A stretch of 8,653 nt of DNA, taken from positions 1 through 8,653 of the forward strand of contig JAFAUV010000182.1 in assembly GCA_019243075.1 (NCBI GenBank), written 5' to 3'. Position numbers and translations under genes: made by a program. The notes under the pieces were generated by a model. It had not been told where the DNA came from. It made no database searches and saw nothing but the letters and a program-made list of their open reading frames with translations. This document shows, in pieces, positions 1-5,653 of the stretch (the first letter of the stretch is position 1; each line of letters begins with the position of its first letter). The DNA is from Bradyrhizobium sp. (GTDB lineage: Bacteria > Pseudomonadota > Alphaproteobacteria > Rhizobiales > Xanthobacteraceae).

Positions 1-56
1 ACCAAATCGCGCCGCTGCTCCTTGAGTTGGACAAGCGGCAAACCGTGGTCAGGTAA
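1..56 (+). CDS. 3' end of an unidentified plus-strand gene (partial)
   Basis: Reading from base 3, an open frame encodes QIAPLLLELDKRQTVVR and stops with TAA at 54-56. Nearly all of its third positions are G or C, and the peptide looks like an amphipathic C-terminal helix, as at the end of many soluble proteins. The other two plus frames are less coding-like over the same bases. The gene begins outside the window, so neither its family nor its length can be judged. A minus-strand alternative starting with a TTG is possible but has no ribosome binding site. Confidence 0.4.
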   Translation, partial: QIAPLLLELDKRQTVVR

Positions 57-70
57 ATTCCGCATGCGAC

Positions 71-93
71 GCTCCGCCCCCTGATGTCGGAGC
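71..93. terminator. Possible stem-loop terminator after the partial gene
   Basis: GCTCCG (71-76) and CGGAGC (88-93) form a perfect 6-bp stem around an 11-base loop, 15 bases after the stop of the partial upstream gene. No T-run follows, so it is not a classical intrinsic terminator. Position and GC content are the only support. Confidence 0.25.
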
Positions 94-126
94 AGCATCC
101 TAGCCGCGGCGCTCTGCCATCGGCTT

Positions 127-153
127 ACGGAACTACGGAAAATTTTAGCTAAT
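127..153 (+). promoter_or_regulatory. AT-rich candidate promoter region of the dehydrogenase gene
   Basis: This short AT-rich island in otherwise GC-rich DNA lies 53-79 bases before the dehydrogenase start. It holds a direct repeat of ACGGAA (127-132 and 135-140), the palindrome AAAATTTT (139-146) and the overlapping palindrome TTAGCTAA (145-152). The AT content and position suit a promoter or regulator site. I cannot assign convincing -35 and -10 boxes. Confidence 0.3.
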
Positions 154-205
154 CGCGCCTTGGCAGCATTAGGGTGCCCCAACTGCCTGTTGCGGAGAAA
201 CGCGA

Positions 206-886
206 ATGAACGGAAAAGTCGTTGTCGTCACCGGAGCGTGGGGTGCGCTCGGCCAGGTGGTCGCCGAAACTGCGCAAAGGCGTGGCGCGCGCGTTGGCGG
301 CATCGATCACGCGGCCTCGCAGATGGCGGCGACCTACGAGCGGATCGAGTTCGGCGGCGTCGATCTGTCCGACGCGGCGGCGGCAAAGCAGGCGATCGAT
401 ATGGCGGCGGCGCATTTCGGCCAGCTCGATGCACTGATCAATATCGCCGGCGGCTTCACCTTCGAGACCGTCGCCGACGGCGACATCAACAGCTGGCAGC
501 GGATGCACGCGCTGAATGTGCTGACCGCGCTCAATGCGTCGAAAGCTGCGATCCCGCATCTTTTGGCGTCTTCGGCCGGACGCATCATCAACATCGGCGC
601 GATGGGCGCGCTGCAGGCCGGCGCCGGCATGGGCCCCTACGCCGCTTCCAAGGCCGGCGTGCATCGCCTCACCGAAGCCCTCGCCGCCGAGCACAAGGGC
701 AGGATCACGGTGAACGCGGTGCTGCCCTCCATCATCGATACCGCCGCCAACCGCGCCAGCCTGCCACAGGCGGACTTTTCGAAATGGGTCACGCCGCAAG
801 AGCTTGCGGACGTCATCCTGTTCCTGGCGAGCGACGCCGCCAGCGCCGTCACCGGCGCACTCATTCCCGTCAGCGGAAGGATTTAG
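206..886 (+). CDS. Short-chain dehydrogenase/reductase (SDR), atypical active site
   Basis: This 226-residue protein is a cytoplasmic classical SDR, a Rossmann-fold NAD(P)(H) oxidoreductase. Visible motifs are the dinucleotide-binding TGAWGALG (9-16), Asp34 after the second strand (favours NAD(H)), NIAGG (79-83, in place of NNAG), Asn104, and Tyr145-x3-Lys149 in YAASK. The length is slightly shorter than the usual 240-260 residues. The catalytic Ser expected 13 residues before the Tyr is Ala132, in the segment GAMGALQAGAGMGPY. The same Ser loss and a similar GA-rich segment occur in mammalian dihydropteridine reductase, so that subfamily is a possible relative. GGAGAAA at 194-200 is a good ribosome binding site for the ATG at 206. 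The substrate is not evident, and the neighbours give no pathway. Confidence 0.9.
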   Translation: MNGKVVVVTGAWGALGQVVAETAQRRGARVGGIDHAASQMAATYERIEFGGVDLSDAAAAKQAIDMAAAHFGQLDALINIAGGFTFETVADGDINSWQRMHALNVLTALNASKAAIPHLLASSAGRIINIGAMGALQAGAGMGPYAASKAGVHRLTEALAAEHKGRITVNAVLPSIIDTAANRASLPQADFSKWVTPQELADVILFLASDAASAVTGALIPVSGRI

Positions 887-975
887 GCCGGCCCGATCAA
901 ACGCGTTGCAAAAATTCGGCTAGAATCCGGCACAGTGAGTCGCGGCTCGCCTGTGCCGCCCGGACCGGTGCTGCC

Positions 976-1662
976 TTGGAAACCGCGCTTTATCTCCCCG
1001 TCAAACGCTTCCTCGAAAAGCTCGGCTTCGCCGTCAAGGGCGAGATCGGCGGCTGCGATCTTGTTGCGCTCAGCGGCGACGACCCGCCGATTGTCGTGAT
1101 CGGCGAATTGAAGCTGTCGTTCAATCTCGAACTGGTGCTGCAAGCGGTCGATCGCGCCGCCGCCGCCGACGAGGTCTGGCTGGCCGCAAAGATGTCGGTC
1201 AAGGGCAAAGGACGCGAAGCCGACGCGCGCTATCGCAATCTTTGCCGGCGGCTCGGCTTCGGCATGCTCGGCGTCACGTCTCGCGGCGATGTCGAGCTCC
1301 TGGTCAAGCCGCCAACGGCCGCCCTGCGCCGCGATCCGAAGAAGCGCTCGCGCCTGGTGGCCGAGCACCGCCGCCGCATCGGCGATCCCGCCATGGGTGG
1401 TTCGACGCGCGCGCCGATCATGACGGCCTATCGCCAGCAGGCGCTGGCCTGCGCCTCGGCCCTGTCGGCCGGACCGCGGCGGGTCAAGGATCTGCGCAAG
1501 AATATTCCCGAGGCCGGCAAGATCCTGCTGCACAATGTCTATGGCTGGTTCGACCGTGCCGAACGCGGCGTCTATGAACTGACCGACGCTGGGCGCGCGG
1601 CGCTGCAACGCTGGCCGCAGCAGCCGTTGGATTCGGAAGCTGCGGAAATAGTCATGTCCTGA
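976..1662 (+). CDS. DUF2161-family protein with PD-(D/E)XK phosphodiesterase-like core
   Basis: The protein has 228 residues and begins METALYLPVKRFLEKLGF if the TTG at 976 is the start. No in-frame ATG or GTG lies between the upstream dehydrogenase and this point, so TTG is the best choice, although no strong ribosome binding site precedes it. The N-terminal half has the restriction-endonuclease-like signature: Glu14 in the first helix, Asp28 in GCDLVAL, and Glu44-Leu-Lys46 in VIGELKLSF. A strand-helix pattern follows. Residues 165-212 resemble a winged-helix module (RVKDLRKNIPEAG, then GVYELTDAGRAALQRW). I recognise it as the DUF2161 family (COG5482), for which I know no demonstrated function; nuclease activity is inferred from the fold signature. 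It lies 89 bp after the dehydrogenase on the same strand, so co-transcription is possible. Confidence 0.82.
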   Translation: METALYLPVKRFLEKLGFAVKGEIGGCDLVALSGDDPPIVVIGELKLSFNLELVLQAVDRAAAADEVWLAAKMSVKGKGREADARYRNLCRRLGFGMLGVTSRGDVELLVKPPTAALRRDPKKRSRLVAEHRRRIGDPAMGGSTRAPIMTAYRQQALACASALSAGPRRVKDLRKNIPEAGKILLHNVYGWFDRAERGVYELTDAGRAALQRWPQQPLDSEAAEIVMS

Positions 1663-1666
1663 TGGG

Positions 1667-1687
1667 GCACTCGGAATCCGACGGTGC
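1667..1687. terminator. Possible stem-loop after the DUF2161 gene
   Basis: GCAC-TCGG (1667-1674) pairs with CCGA and GTGC (1678-1681 and 1684-1687) around an AAT loop, giving 8 bp with a two-base bulge, 5 bases after the stop codon. There is no T-run. It is probably a transcript-end or stabilising hairpin. Confidence 0.3.
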
Positions 1688-1715
1688 ATAGCTGACCTGC
1701 CACATCAAATTCATA

Positions 1716-1743
1716 TTGCAATGCAACAAAGCGGACTCTAGGT
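1716..1743 (+). promoter_or_regulatory. Promoter-like element with TGCAATGCA dyad upstream of the 1769 gene
   Basis: TTGCAA (1716-1721) can act as a -35 box, with CTAGGT (1738-1743) at a 16-base spacing as a weak -10 box. The -35 lies inside the near-palindrome TTGCAATGCAA. The inferred transcript start would be about 20 bases before the ATG. The arrangement recurs in front of the GNAT gene, which raises confidence that it is functional. The -10 match to consensus is poor. Confidence 0.4.
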
Positions 1744-1768
1744 ATCGCGGGCCAAACGAGAGACTCTC

Positions 1769-2071
1769 ATGAGCGAAGACTGGAATACGAAGTATGGCCC
1801 GCGCCGGGTCCGGCGCGATCCCCCGACGCTGGATGAGGCGATTTTCGCTGCCATTGGCATCACCGACGATCACGAGCAGCAGGCCGAGATCGCTGCGTCG
1901 CTGATGGGGATGCCCTACGACAGCGTCCTCGCCGAAGTGAAGAAGCAGAGCCGCGTCAACGCGCGGGCAACGACCCGCGTGATCGCAGGCGAGCAAGGTG
2001 CACAGCGTTCCGTGGTGGTCGAGCGCCGCGTGCTGCGCAGGTTCGGCAACGACAAGCGGACGGGGACCTGA
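1769..2071 (+). CDS. Conserved hypothetical protein, 100 aa
   Basis: This small, soluble, charged protein has no signal peptide or membrane segment. The central part (about 20-60: TLDEAIFAAIGITDDHEQQ, then IAASLMGMP) looks like two or three helices. The tail (60-100) is strongly basic, rich in Arg, Val and Lys, which would suit nucleic-acid or acidic-protein binding. I believe similar small proteins occur in other Rhizobiales, but I know no assigned function. The ATG at 1769 is preceded by GAGAG at 1759-1763 with short spacing. G/C is common at third positions throughout, which supports real coding. The gene converges on the GNAT gene with an 18-base gap. Confidence 0.75.
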   Translation: MSEDWNTKYGPRRVRRDPPTLDEAIFAAIGITDDHEQQAEIAASLMGMPYDSVLAEVKKQSRVNARATTRVIAGEQGAQRSVVVERRVLRRFGNDKRTGT

Positions 2072-2084
2072 GGCGCAAGGCGCC
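2072..2084. terminator. Short GC hairpin between convergent genes
   Basis: GGCGC (2072-2076) and GCGCC (2080-2084) form a 5-bp stem with an AAG loop directly after the stop of the 1769 gene and just before that of the GNAT gene. It could end transcription from both sides. The stem is short and no T-run follows in either direction. Confidence 0.25.
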
Positions 2085-2089
2085 GGCGT

Positions 2090-2713
2090 TCATGCCGCGC
2101 GCCCGCCCTCATACAATTTCGAAAACATCCTCCAGCAGGCGTGGTTGAAGCTCATCACCGCGCGTGCGGCGTTCAGCGGCGCGTCGATCGCAAGCTTGGC
2201 CAATTCGGCCTGCGGCTGCGGCGTCAGATCGATCGTGCCCGAGGTTTCGCCCTGGCGAAATTCCAGGTGCGCGCCGAACTTGTTGGCGAGGGCGCGCATG
2301 GCCTCGTTGCCGGCACCGGTAGTGACGCGGAGCGTGCGATGGCCTTGCCAGCGGGCTTCCGAGATCAGCCGTCGAAACAACAGACTGCCGACGCCCTGGC
2401 GGCGCACGCAGCTTTCCACGCTGAAGGCGATTTCCGGCAGGCCATCGTCCGAATACGCCGGCGGATGCAACTCCGCGGCGCCGCGGACGCTGCCGCTTTC
2501 CATGTAGGCGACGATAATGGTGCCGTCGTCGGCGCATTTGGCGGCGTAGCGCTCGATGAAATTGTCATCGAGATAGCCATTGAAGCGGTCATGGCGGCTT
2601 TGCGGATCGAGCCGCAGCAGGTGATCGCGCAACAGCGGCAATTCTTCCTGCTGGCTCAGGGTCCGAACATAGCCAAAGCCCGGTCTCGGGCGGTGGATAT
2701 CATCGTATGGCAA
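2090..2713 (-). CDS. GNAT family N-acetyltransferase
   Basis: This 207-residue cytoplasmic protein should move an acetyl group from acetyl-CoA to an amine; the acceptor is unknown. The acetyl-CoA pyrophosphate-binding motif A is clear: VRRQGVGSLLF at 103-113 (R-x-x-G-x-G at 104-109), after the strand PEIAFSVE (93-100). The following strand TLRVTTGAGNEAMRALANKFG (127-147) is the typical GNAT C-terminal half. The N-terminal LDPQSRHDRF (35-44) resembles the segment before the GNAT domain of Pat-type protein lysine acetyltransferases, but the CoA-ligase-like domain of Pat is absent. The start is TTG at 2713. AGAGGAG at 2721-2727 on the minus strand, 7 bases upstream, fixes this choice. The C-terminal 35 residues extend beyond the core fold. 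Confidence 0.88.
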   Translation of the reverse strand: MPYDDIHRPRPGFGYVRTLSQQEELPLLRDHLLRLDPQSRHDRFNGYLDDNFIERYAAKCADDGTIIVAYMESGSVRGAAELHPPAYSDDGLPEIAFSVESCVRRQGVGSLLFRRLISEARWQGHRTLRVTTGAGNEAMRALANKFGAHLEFRQGETSGTIDLTPQPQAELAKLAIDAPLNAARAVMSFNHACWRMFSKLYEGGRAA

Positions 2714-2720
2714 GTCAAAA

Positions 2721-2727
2721 CTCCTCT
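2721..2727 (-). promoter_or_regulatory. Strong ribosome binding site for the TTG start of the GNAT gene
   Basis: The minus strand reads AGAGGAG here, 7 bases before the TTG at 2713. No in-frame ATG or GTG lies nearby upstream, so this site decides the start. Confidence 0.7.
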
Positions 2728-2754
2728 CAGAAATCCCTCGAGGAGGCGTCGAAT

Positions 2755-2783
2755 CCCTAGAAGCCGCATATTGTGCATTGCAG
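2755..2783 (-). promoter_or_regulatory. Promoter-like element with TGCAATGCA dyad upstream of the GNAT gene
   Basis: On the minus strand CTGCAA (2783-2778) and CTAGGG (2760-2755) are 17 bases apart, fitting -35 and -10 boxes, with TGCAATGCA (2782-2774) covering the -35. Further matches to the element before the 1769 gene are GCGG in the spacer and CTAGG followed by AT and TCG. The predicted leader would be about 35 bases. Confidence 0.4.
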
Positions 2784-2841
2784 CACGAATTTCAAGGGCA
2801 GGATCAGGCCGCTCACAGGGTGTTGGTTAATCCGGGCGGTG

Positions 2842-3240
2842 TCAAAGCACCATCTGGGTCTGGGTCACGATCGCGACCAGCTTGCCGCCCTCGGCCTCGA
2901 CCCGGGTGGTCCAGACCTGCGTGCGACGGCCGCGGTGGATGGGCATGGCAGTCGCGGTGACGGTCGTCCCCTCCTTGGCGCCGCCGATGAAATTGGTCTT
3001 GCTCTCCAGCGTCGTGGTGCCCTTGGCATCTTCGGGAAGATTGATCAGCGTGGCCGCCGCCCCGACGGAATCGGCGAATGCCATGATGGCCCCGCCATGA
3101 ATGGTGTGGTGCAGCGTGCAGAGATCGGGGCGCACCAGCATCCTGGCGACGACGCGGTCCTTGTCGGCTTCGACGAAGGTCACGCCCTTCAATTCCGCAA
3201 AGGGCAGCTTCATCGACTGGATTTTTTCAAGCGGCGTCAT
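2842..3240 (-). CDS. PaaI/YdiI-type hotdog-fold thioesterase
   Basis: This 132-residue single-domain hotdog protein should hydrolyse an acyl-CoA thioester in the cytoplasm. The signature is HTIHGGAIMAFADSVGAA (45-62): His48-Gly-Gly, then Asp57, the position of the catalytic Asp/Glu in PaaI/YdiI-type enzymes. LESKTNFIGGAKEG (78-91) and HRGRRTQVW (102-110) are the usual later strands, with the substrate-facing loop between them. The length fits the family. GGGGGAG ends 2 bases before the ATG at 3240, rather close. An in-frame GTG at 3261 is a possible alternative adding seven residues. The gene lies 139 bases downstream of the deacylase on the same strand and may have its own promoter. The acyl substrate cannot be read from the sequence. 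Confidence 0.88.
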   Translation of the reverse strand: MTPLEKIQSMKLPFAELKGVTFVEADKDRVVARMLVRPDLCTLHHTIHGGAIMAFADSVGAAATLINLPEDAKGTTTLESKTNFIGGAKEGTTVTATAMPIHRGRRTQVWTTRVEAEGGKLVAIVTQTQMVL

Positions 3241-3305
3241 GGCTCCCCCGGCGTTCCTCACGCGGTTTGTCAGCGAGAATGGATTGATCGGGTAAATCAG
3301 GCAAC

Positions 3306-3318
3306 GACCTCCGAGGTC
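3306..3318. promoter_or_regulatory. Perfect 13-bp palindrome, possible operator
   Basis: GACCTC and GAGGTC flank a single central C. On the minus strand the palindrome is followed one base later by TTGCCT, a fair -35 match, 66 bases before the thioesterase start. A repressor or activator site for that gene is plausible but unproven. Confidence 0.3.
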
Positions 3319-3339
3319 ATGGCGGCGGACAAGGCCGAT

Positions 3340-3354
3340 ACGGGCTGGGCCCGT
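3340..3354. terminator. Possible hairpin after the deacylase gene
   Basis: ACGGGC (3340-3345) and GCCCGT (3349-3354) form a perfect 6-bp GC-rich stem with a three-base loop. It lies 25 bases past the deacylase stop on the minus strand. No T-run follows. Confidence 0.25.
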
Positions 3355-3379
3355 GATAGCTGCACGCAGGACACGAGAC

Positions 3380-4657
3380 TCAGGCCTTCTGTACCCCGCA
3401 CCATTCGGCGATGAACAGCGCCATCGCCTTGGTCGACTTCCGCAACGACTCGAGATCGACATATTCGTTGAAGCCGTGCATCGCTGCGCCGCTGGCGCCA
3501 AAGCACAGGCTCGGGATGTCGTAGTTGAGCCCATAGAACCGCGTGTCCGTCAGCGCGGTGAATGCGCGGTCCTCGACCACACCGCCATAGACCGTCCCAT
3601 AGGCCTTGCCGAAGGCCGCTTCCGCTTCGGCCGAATCCTTCAGCTCGTAGCCCTCCGACAGGAAGCCGGACCACTCGACTGCGGGCGGATTGTTGGAGAG
3701 GAAGCGATGTTCGCGCGAGGCTGCCGATACACAGGCCAGAATCTCGTTTTGGCATGCCGCGATCGACCATCCCGGCAGGATCGCGATGCGGCAATCGACC
3801 TCGCACCACGCCGGCACGCTGGAAGCCCAATCGCCGCCCTTGATGATGCCGGGATTGAAGTTGAGGGGATGGGTCACCGCCCTGAAGTGGCGATCGGCCT
3901 TGGCACGCTCGTTCCATTCGGCCTCGAGCTTCTCCAGCGCCTGGATCAGATGATAGGCCGCCATGATCGCGTTCGAGCCGGCGCCCGCCTCGAACACATG
4001 TACGGGAAAACCGCGCACCTTCAGCCGAAACCAGATCACGCCGACCTGAGAGCGGACCATGCGCCCCCCGGTCGGCTCCGGAATGAAGCAGGCATCTGCG
4101 CGATAGCCGCGTTGCAAGGTCGAGAGGGCGCCGAGGCCGGTGCTTTCCTCTTCGATCACCGACTGAAAATGAATCCGTGCCGTCGGCTTGAGGTCGGCCG
4201 CCTTGATCGCATCGAGCGCATAGAGCGCACCGATGGTGCCGGATTTCATGTCACAGGCGCCACGGCCATACATCCTGCCGTCCTTGATGACCGGAGAGAA
4301 CGGCGGCGTCTCCCACATGTCGAGCGGGCCGGCCGGCACGACGTCGCAATGGCCCTGCAGGATCAGTGACCTTCCGGCGCTGGTCGCGGGCCGGTAGGTG
4401 CCGACCACGGTGCGCGCCCTGGAGAAATCATGCTCGATCGGACCGAAGCCGCGCAAGTCCCTGAGATCGTCGAAATCGATATGCCAGTCGTCAACCTCAT
4501 AGCCGCGCTTGCGCAGGAGATCGCCGATCATGTCCTGGCACGGCCCTTCGGCACCGCGGGTCGAAGGAATCGCGACAAATTCGCGCGTGGTCTTGAGCTG
4601 GGCATCGAAGTTGGCATCGACGGCGTCGAGAATTCGTTGGCTATCGCTGGCGTTCAT
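3380..4657 (-). CDS. M20-family metallopeptidase, ArgE/DapE-type deacylase
   Basis: At 425 residues this is the normal length for an M20 di-zinc amidohydrolase, a cytoplasmic enzyme that removes an acyl group from an amino acid or splits a small peptide-like amide. All metal and catalytic positions are present: His103 and Asp105 in GHCDVVPAG, bridging Asp136 in GACDMKSG, catalytic Glu170 and ligand Glu171 in EEESTG, Glu194 in PEPTGG, and His394 in MHGFNEYV. The dimerisation (lid) domain sits between, about 200-320. The ATG at 4657 is preferred because GGAAG lies 9 bases upstream. A TTG at 4687 and an ATG at 4684 would add ten basic residues but have no ribosome binding site. The residues do not separate ArgE, DapE and other acylases, and no arginine or lysine biosynthesis gene is adjacent, so no symbol is given. 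Confidence 0.9.
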   Translation of the reverse strand: MNASDSQRILDAVDANFDAQLKTTREFVAIPSTRGAEGPCQDMIGDLLRKRGYEVDDWHIDFDDLRDLRGFGPIEHDFSRARTVVGTYRPATSAGRSLILQGHCDVVPAGPLDMWETPPFSPVIKDGRMYGRGACDMKSGTIGALYALDAIKAADLKPTARIHFQSVIEEESTGLGALSTLQRGYRADACFIPEPTGGRMVRSQVGVIWFRLKVRGFPVHVFEAGAGSNAIMAAYHLIQALEKLEAEWNERAKADRHFRAVTHPLNFNPGIIKGGDWASSVPAWCEVDCRIAILPGWSIAACQNEILACVSAASREHRFLSNNPPAVEWSGFLSEGYELKDSAEAEAAFGKAYGTVYGGVVEDRAFTALTDTRFYGLNYDIPSLCFGASGAAMHGFNEYVDLESLRKSTKAMALFIAEWCGVQKA

Positions 4658-4757
4658 GATTTTGGTCTTCCGTTGTCGCGCCATCAAACCATATTTCGGG
4701 CCGAATGTGCAGGCGATCAGCCTTTCAGAATCATCGCAGCATCGCTAGCTTGCGAAG
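4658..4757. promoter_or_regulatory. Divergent intergenic region between deacylase and small secreted protein
   Basis: These 100 bases must hold the start signals of both the minus-strand deacylase and the plus-strand small gene. An AT-rich GAAATATGG on the minus strand (about 4690-4698) could be a -10 region for the deacylase, which would give a short leader to the ATG at 4657. No clear plus-strand promoter is seen. Confidence 0.3.
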
Positions 4758-5066
4758 TTGGGAAAACAGGCGCGCTTCTTTGCCATGACCATGACCACGG
4801 GCTCCCTGCTCGGCTGCCTGTTGCTGTCGGTTTCGATGCCGGTGGTGCTGGTGACGAACGCCCTGGTGACGAACGCCCTGGCGATGAACAACGTGTACCA
4901 GCGCGAGCAGGACGTTGTCGGCTTGCGGCTCGGCCAGCGCGTGATGGTCGACGACGGCACGTGTCCCCAGGGCCAGATCAAGGAGATGTTCGGCGCCAAG
5001 ATGACCTCGGCCGGCGTCACCGTGGCGCGCAAATGCCTGCCGCGCTCCGGCCCGAAGACCAGATAG
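4758..5066 (+). CDS. Small secreted hypothetical protein with duplicated VTNAL segment
   Basis: The 102-residue product has an N-terminal export signal: a basic n-region (Lys3, Arg6), a hydrophobic core about 15-31, and a likely signal-peptidase site after ALA at 40-42, leaving a mature protein of about 60 residues. The mature part contains EQDVVGLRLGQRVMVDDGTC and then GQIKEMFGAKMT, with two cysteines (69 and 93) that could form a disulfide in the periplasm. This resembles small rhizobial proteins of unknown function, possibly DUF6719; I am unsure of that name. Two starts are possible: TTG at 4758, kept here because it supplies the basic residues a signal peptide needs, or ATG at 4785. Neither has a good ribosome binding site. 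It converges on the next secreted-protein gene 61 bp away. Confidence 0.7.
   Translation: MGKQARFFAMTMTTGSLLGCLLLSVSMPVVLVTNALVTNALAMNNVYQREQDVVGLRLGQRVMVDDGTCPQGQIKEMFGAKMTSAGVTVARKCLPRSGPKTR
4851..4880 (+). repeat. Perfect 15-bp tandem duplication within the signal peptide
   Basis: GTGACGAACGCCCTG occurs twice back to back (4851-4865 and 4866-4880). It encodes VTNAL-VTNAL at the end of the signal peptide of the small secreted protein. In-frame and without mismatches, it looks like a recent slippage duplication. Confidence 0.9.
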
Positions 5067-5095
5067 CGCGTCGTTCGGCGGCGCGGCGGCAGGCA
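5034..5095. repeat. Long-loop inverted repeat between convergent genes
   Basis: TGCCTGCC (5034-5041, inside the end of the small secreted-protein gene) pairs perfectly with GGCAGGCA (5088-5095). GCGC on each inner side (5042-5045 and 5081-5084) can extend the stem past a three-base bulge. It may help end transcription between the convergent genes. The 35-base inner loop makes it weaker than a typical terminator. Confidence 0.3.
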
Positions 5096-5127
5096 AATCA
5101 GGCTCAAGAAGAGATGGATCGGCCGGC

Positions 5128-5505
5128 TTACTTCGCCGGATCGAACATGCATTGCAGCGTCGGCCTGGCGATCTTGGTGAAGGTCGGGCCGATCTCGGAT
5201 TGCTTCGAGGCCGGCACCCAGTCGTTCTCGATGGTGGGCACGCCGGTCTCGCTGATGCCGCGCAAGAGCGCCATGCGCAGATCGTTGTCCTCGACCGCCG
5301 CGGCGGCATGGTCGTGCAGGCAGCCGCACACTTCCTCCGGATGCGCCCATCGTCCGAGCATGTGGGGAGCGCATTGACGCACGAAGTCCGTGCGCCGATC
5401 CGACAAATCGATCGCGGCACGGATCTGAAGCGAGGCCTGCGCCCGGGCGGACTGATCAAAGCAGAGAATTGCGACGAACGCCGCCGCGCAAATGCGAACG
5501 AACAT
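5128..5505 (-). CDS. Secreted four-cysteine hypothetical protein
   Basis: The 125-residue product has a clear signal peptide: basic Arg4, a hydrophobic stretch 5-16, and a cleavage site after ARAQA at 20-24. The mature protein, about 101 residues, is predicted periplasmic. It has four cysteines at 45, 60, 62 and 119 in the pattern C-x14-C-x-C-x56-C, which could form two disulfides or a metal site. The segment FVRQCAPHML, then HPEEVCGCLHDH, is rich in His and acidic residues. I do not recognise a named family. The ATG at 5505 is chosen because the signal peptide begins there and AAGG lies 5 bases upstream. The frame stays open upstream but that sequence is not coding-like. It faces the 4758 gene end to end. 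Confidence 0.75.
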   Translation of the reverse strand: MFVRICAAAFVAILCFDQSARAQASLQIRAAIDLSDRRTDFVRQCAPHMLGRWAHPEEVCGCLHDHAAAAVEDNDLRMALLRGISETGVPTIENDWVPASKQSEIGPTFTKIARPTLQCMFDPAK

Positions 5506-5653
5506 GATGGCCTTGCAGGCTACTTTCCAAAGCTGCTTGAAGCACCGGTCGACCGCCTGTGACGCTGGCAGCCGCTGTTTGCTGTGAGCTTGATAACCAC
5601 GACGCGTTTCCGGAATTCTGCGCCCAAGGCCCAAAATGGTTTCGTGGGCAGGA

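Noticed and set aside
160..975. Plus-strand open frame continuous with the DUF2161 gene, suggesting a 500-residue fusion protein
   Set aside because: Before 976 the frame is an Arg/Ala/Cys-rich shadow of the dehydrogenase gene, which has a good ribosome binding site and intact SDR motifs in another frame.
883..1689. 268-residue minus-strand frame opposite the DUF2161 gene
   Set aside because: It has no recognisable motifs and is fully antisense to a gene with a clear family signature; such mirror frames are common in GC-rich DNA.
3241..3300. N-terminal extension of the thioesterase to about 230 residues in the open minus-strand frame
   Set aside because: The upstream translation is unlike the family, 132 residues is the normal length, and the extension would run into the deacylase gene.
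3353..4369. 338-residue plus-strand frame opposite the deacylase
   Set aside because: It is an antisense shadow of an M20 enzyme that has every catalytic residue, and its composition is unlike a real protein.
4806..4817. Lipobox-like LLGC in the small secreted protein, suggesting a lipoprotein
   Set aside because: The hydrophobic stretch follows rather than precedes the cysteine, and a normal ALA cleavage site lies further on.
5148..5156. Third TGCAATGCA copy (minus strand) as a regulator site
   Set aside because: It lies in the coding end of the four-cysteine gene, where the codons for Leu-Gln-Cys-Met account for it, and no gene start is near.
4731..5459. Long minus-strand frames crossing both small secreted-protein genes
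   Set aside because: The Arg/Pro/Ser-rich translation has no signal peptide or domain; the frames used by the two secreted proteins have clear export signals.
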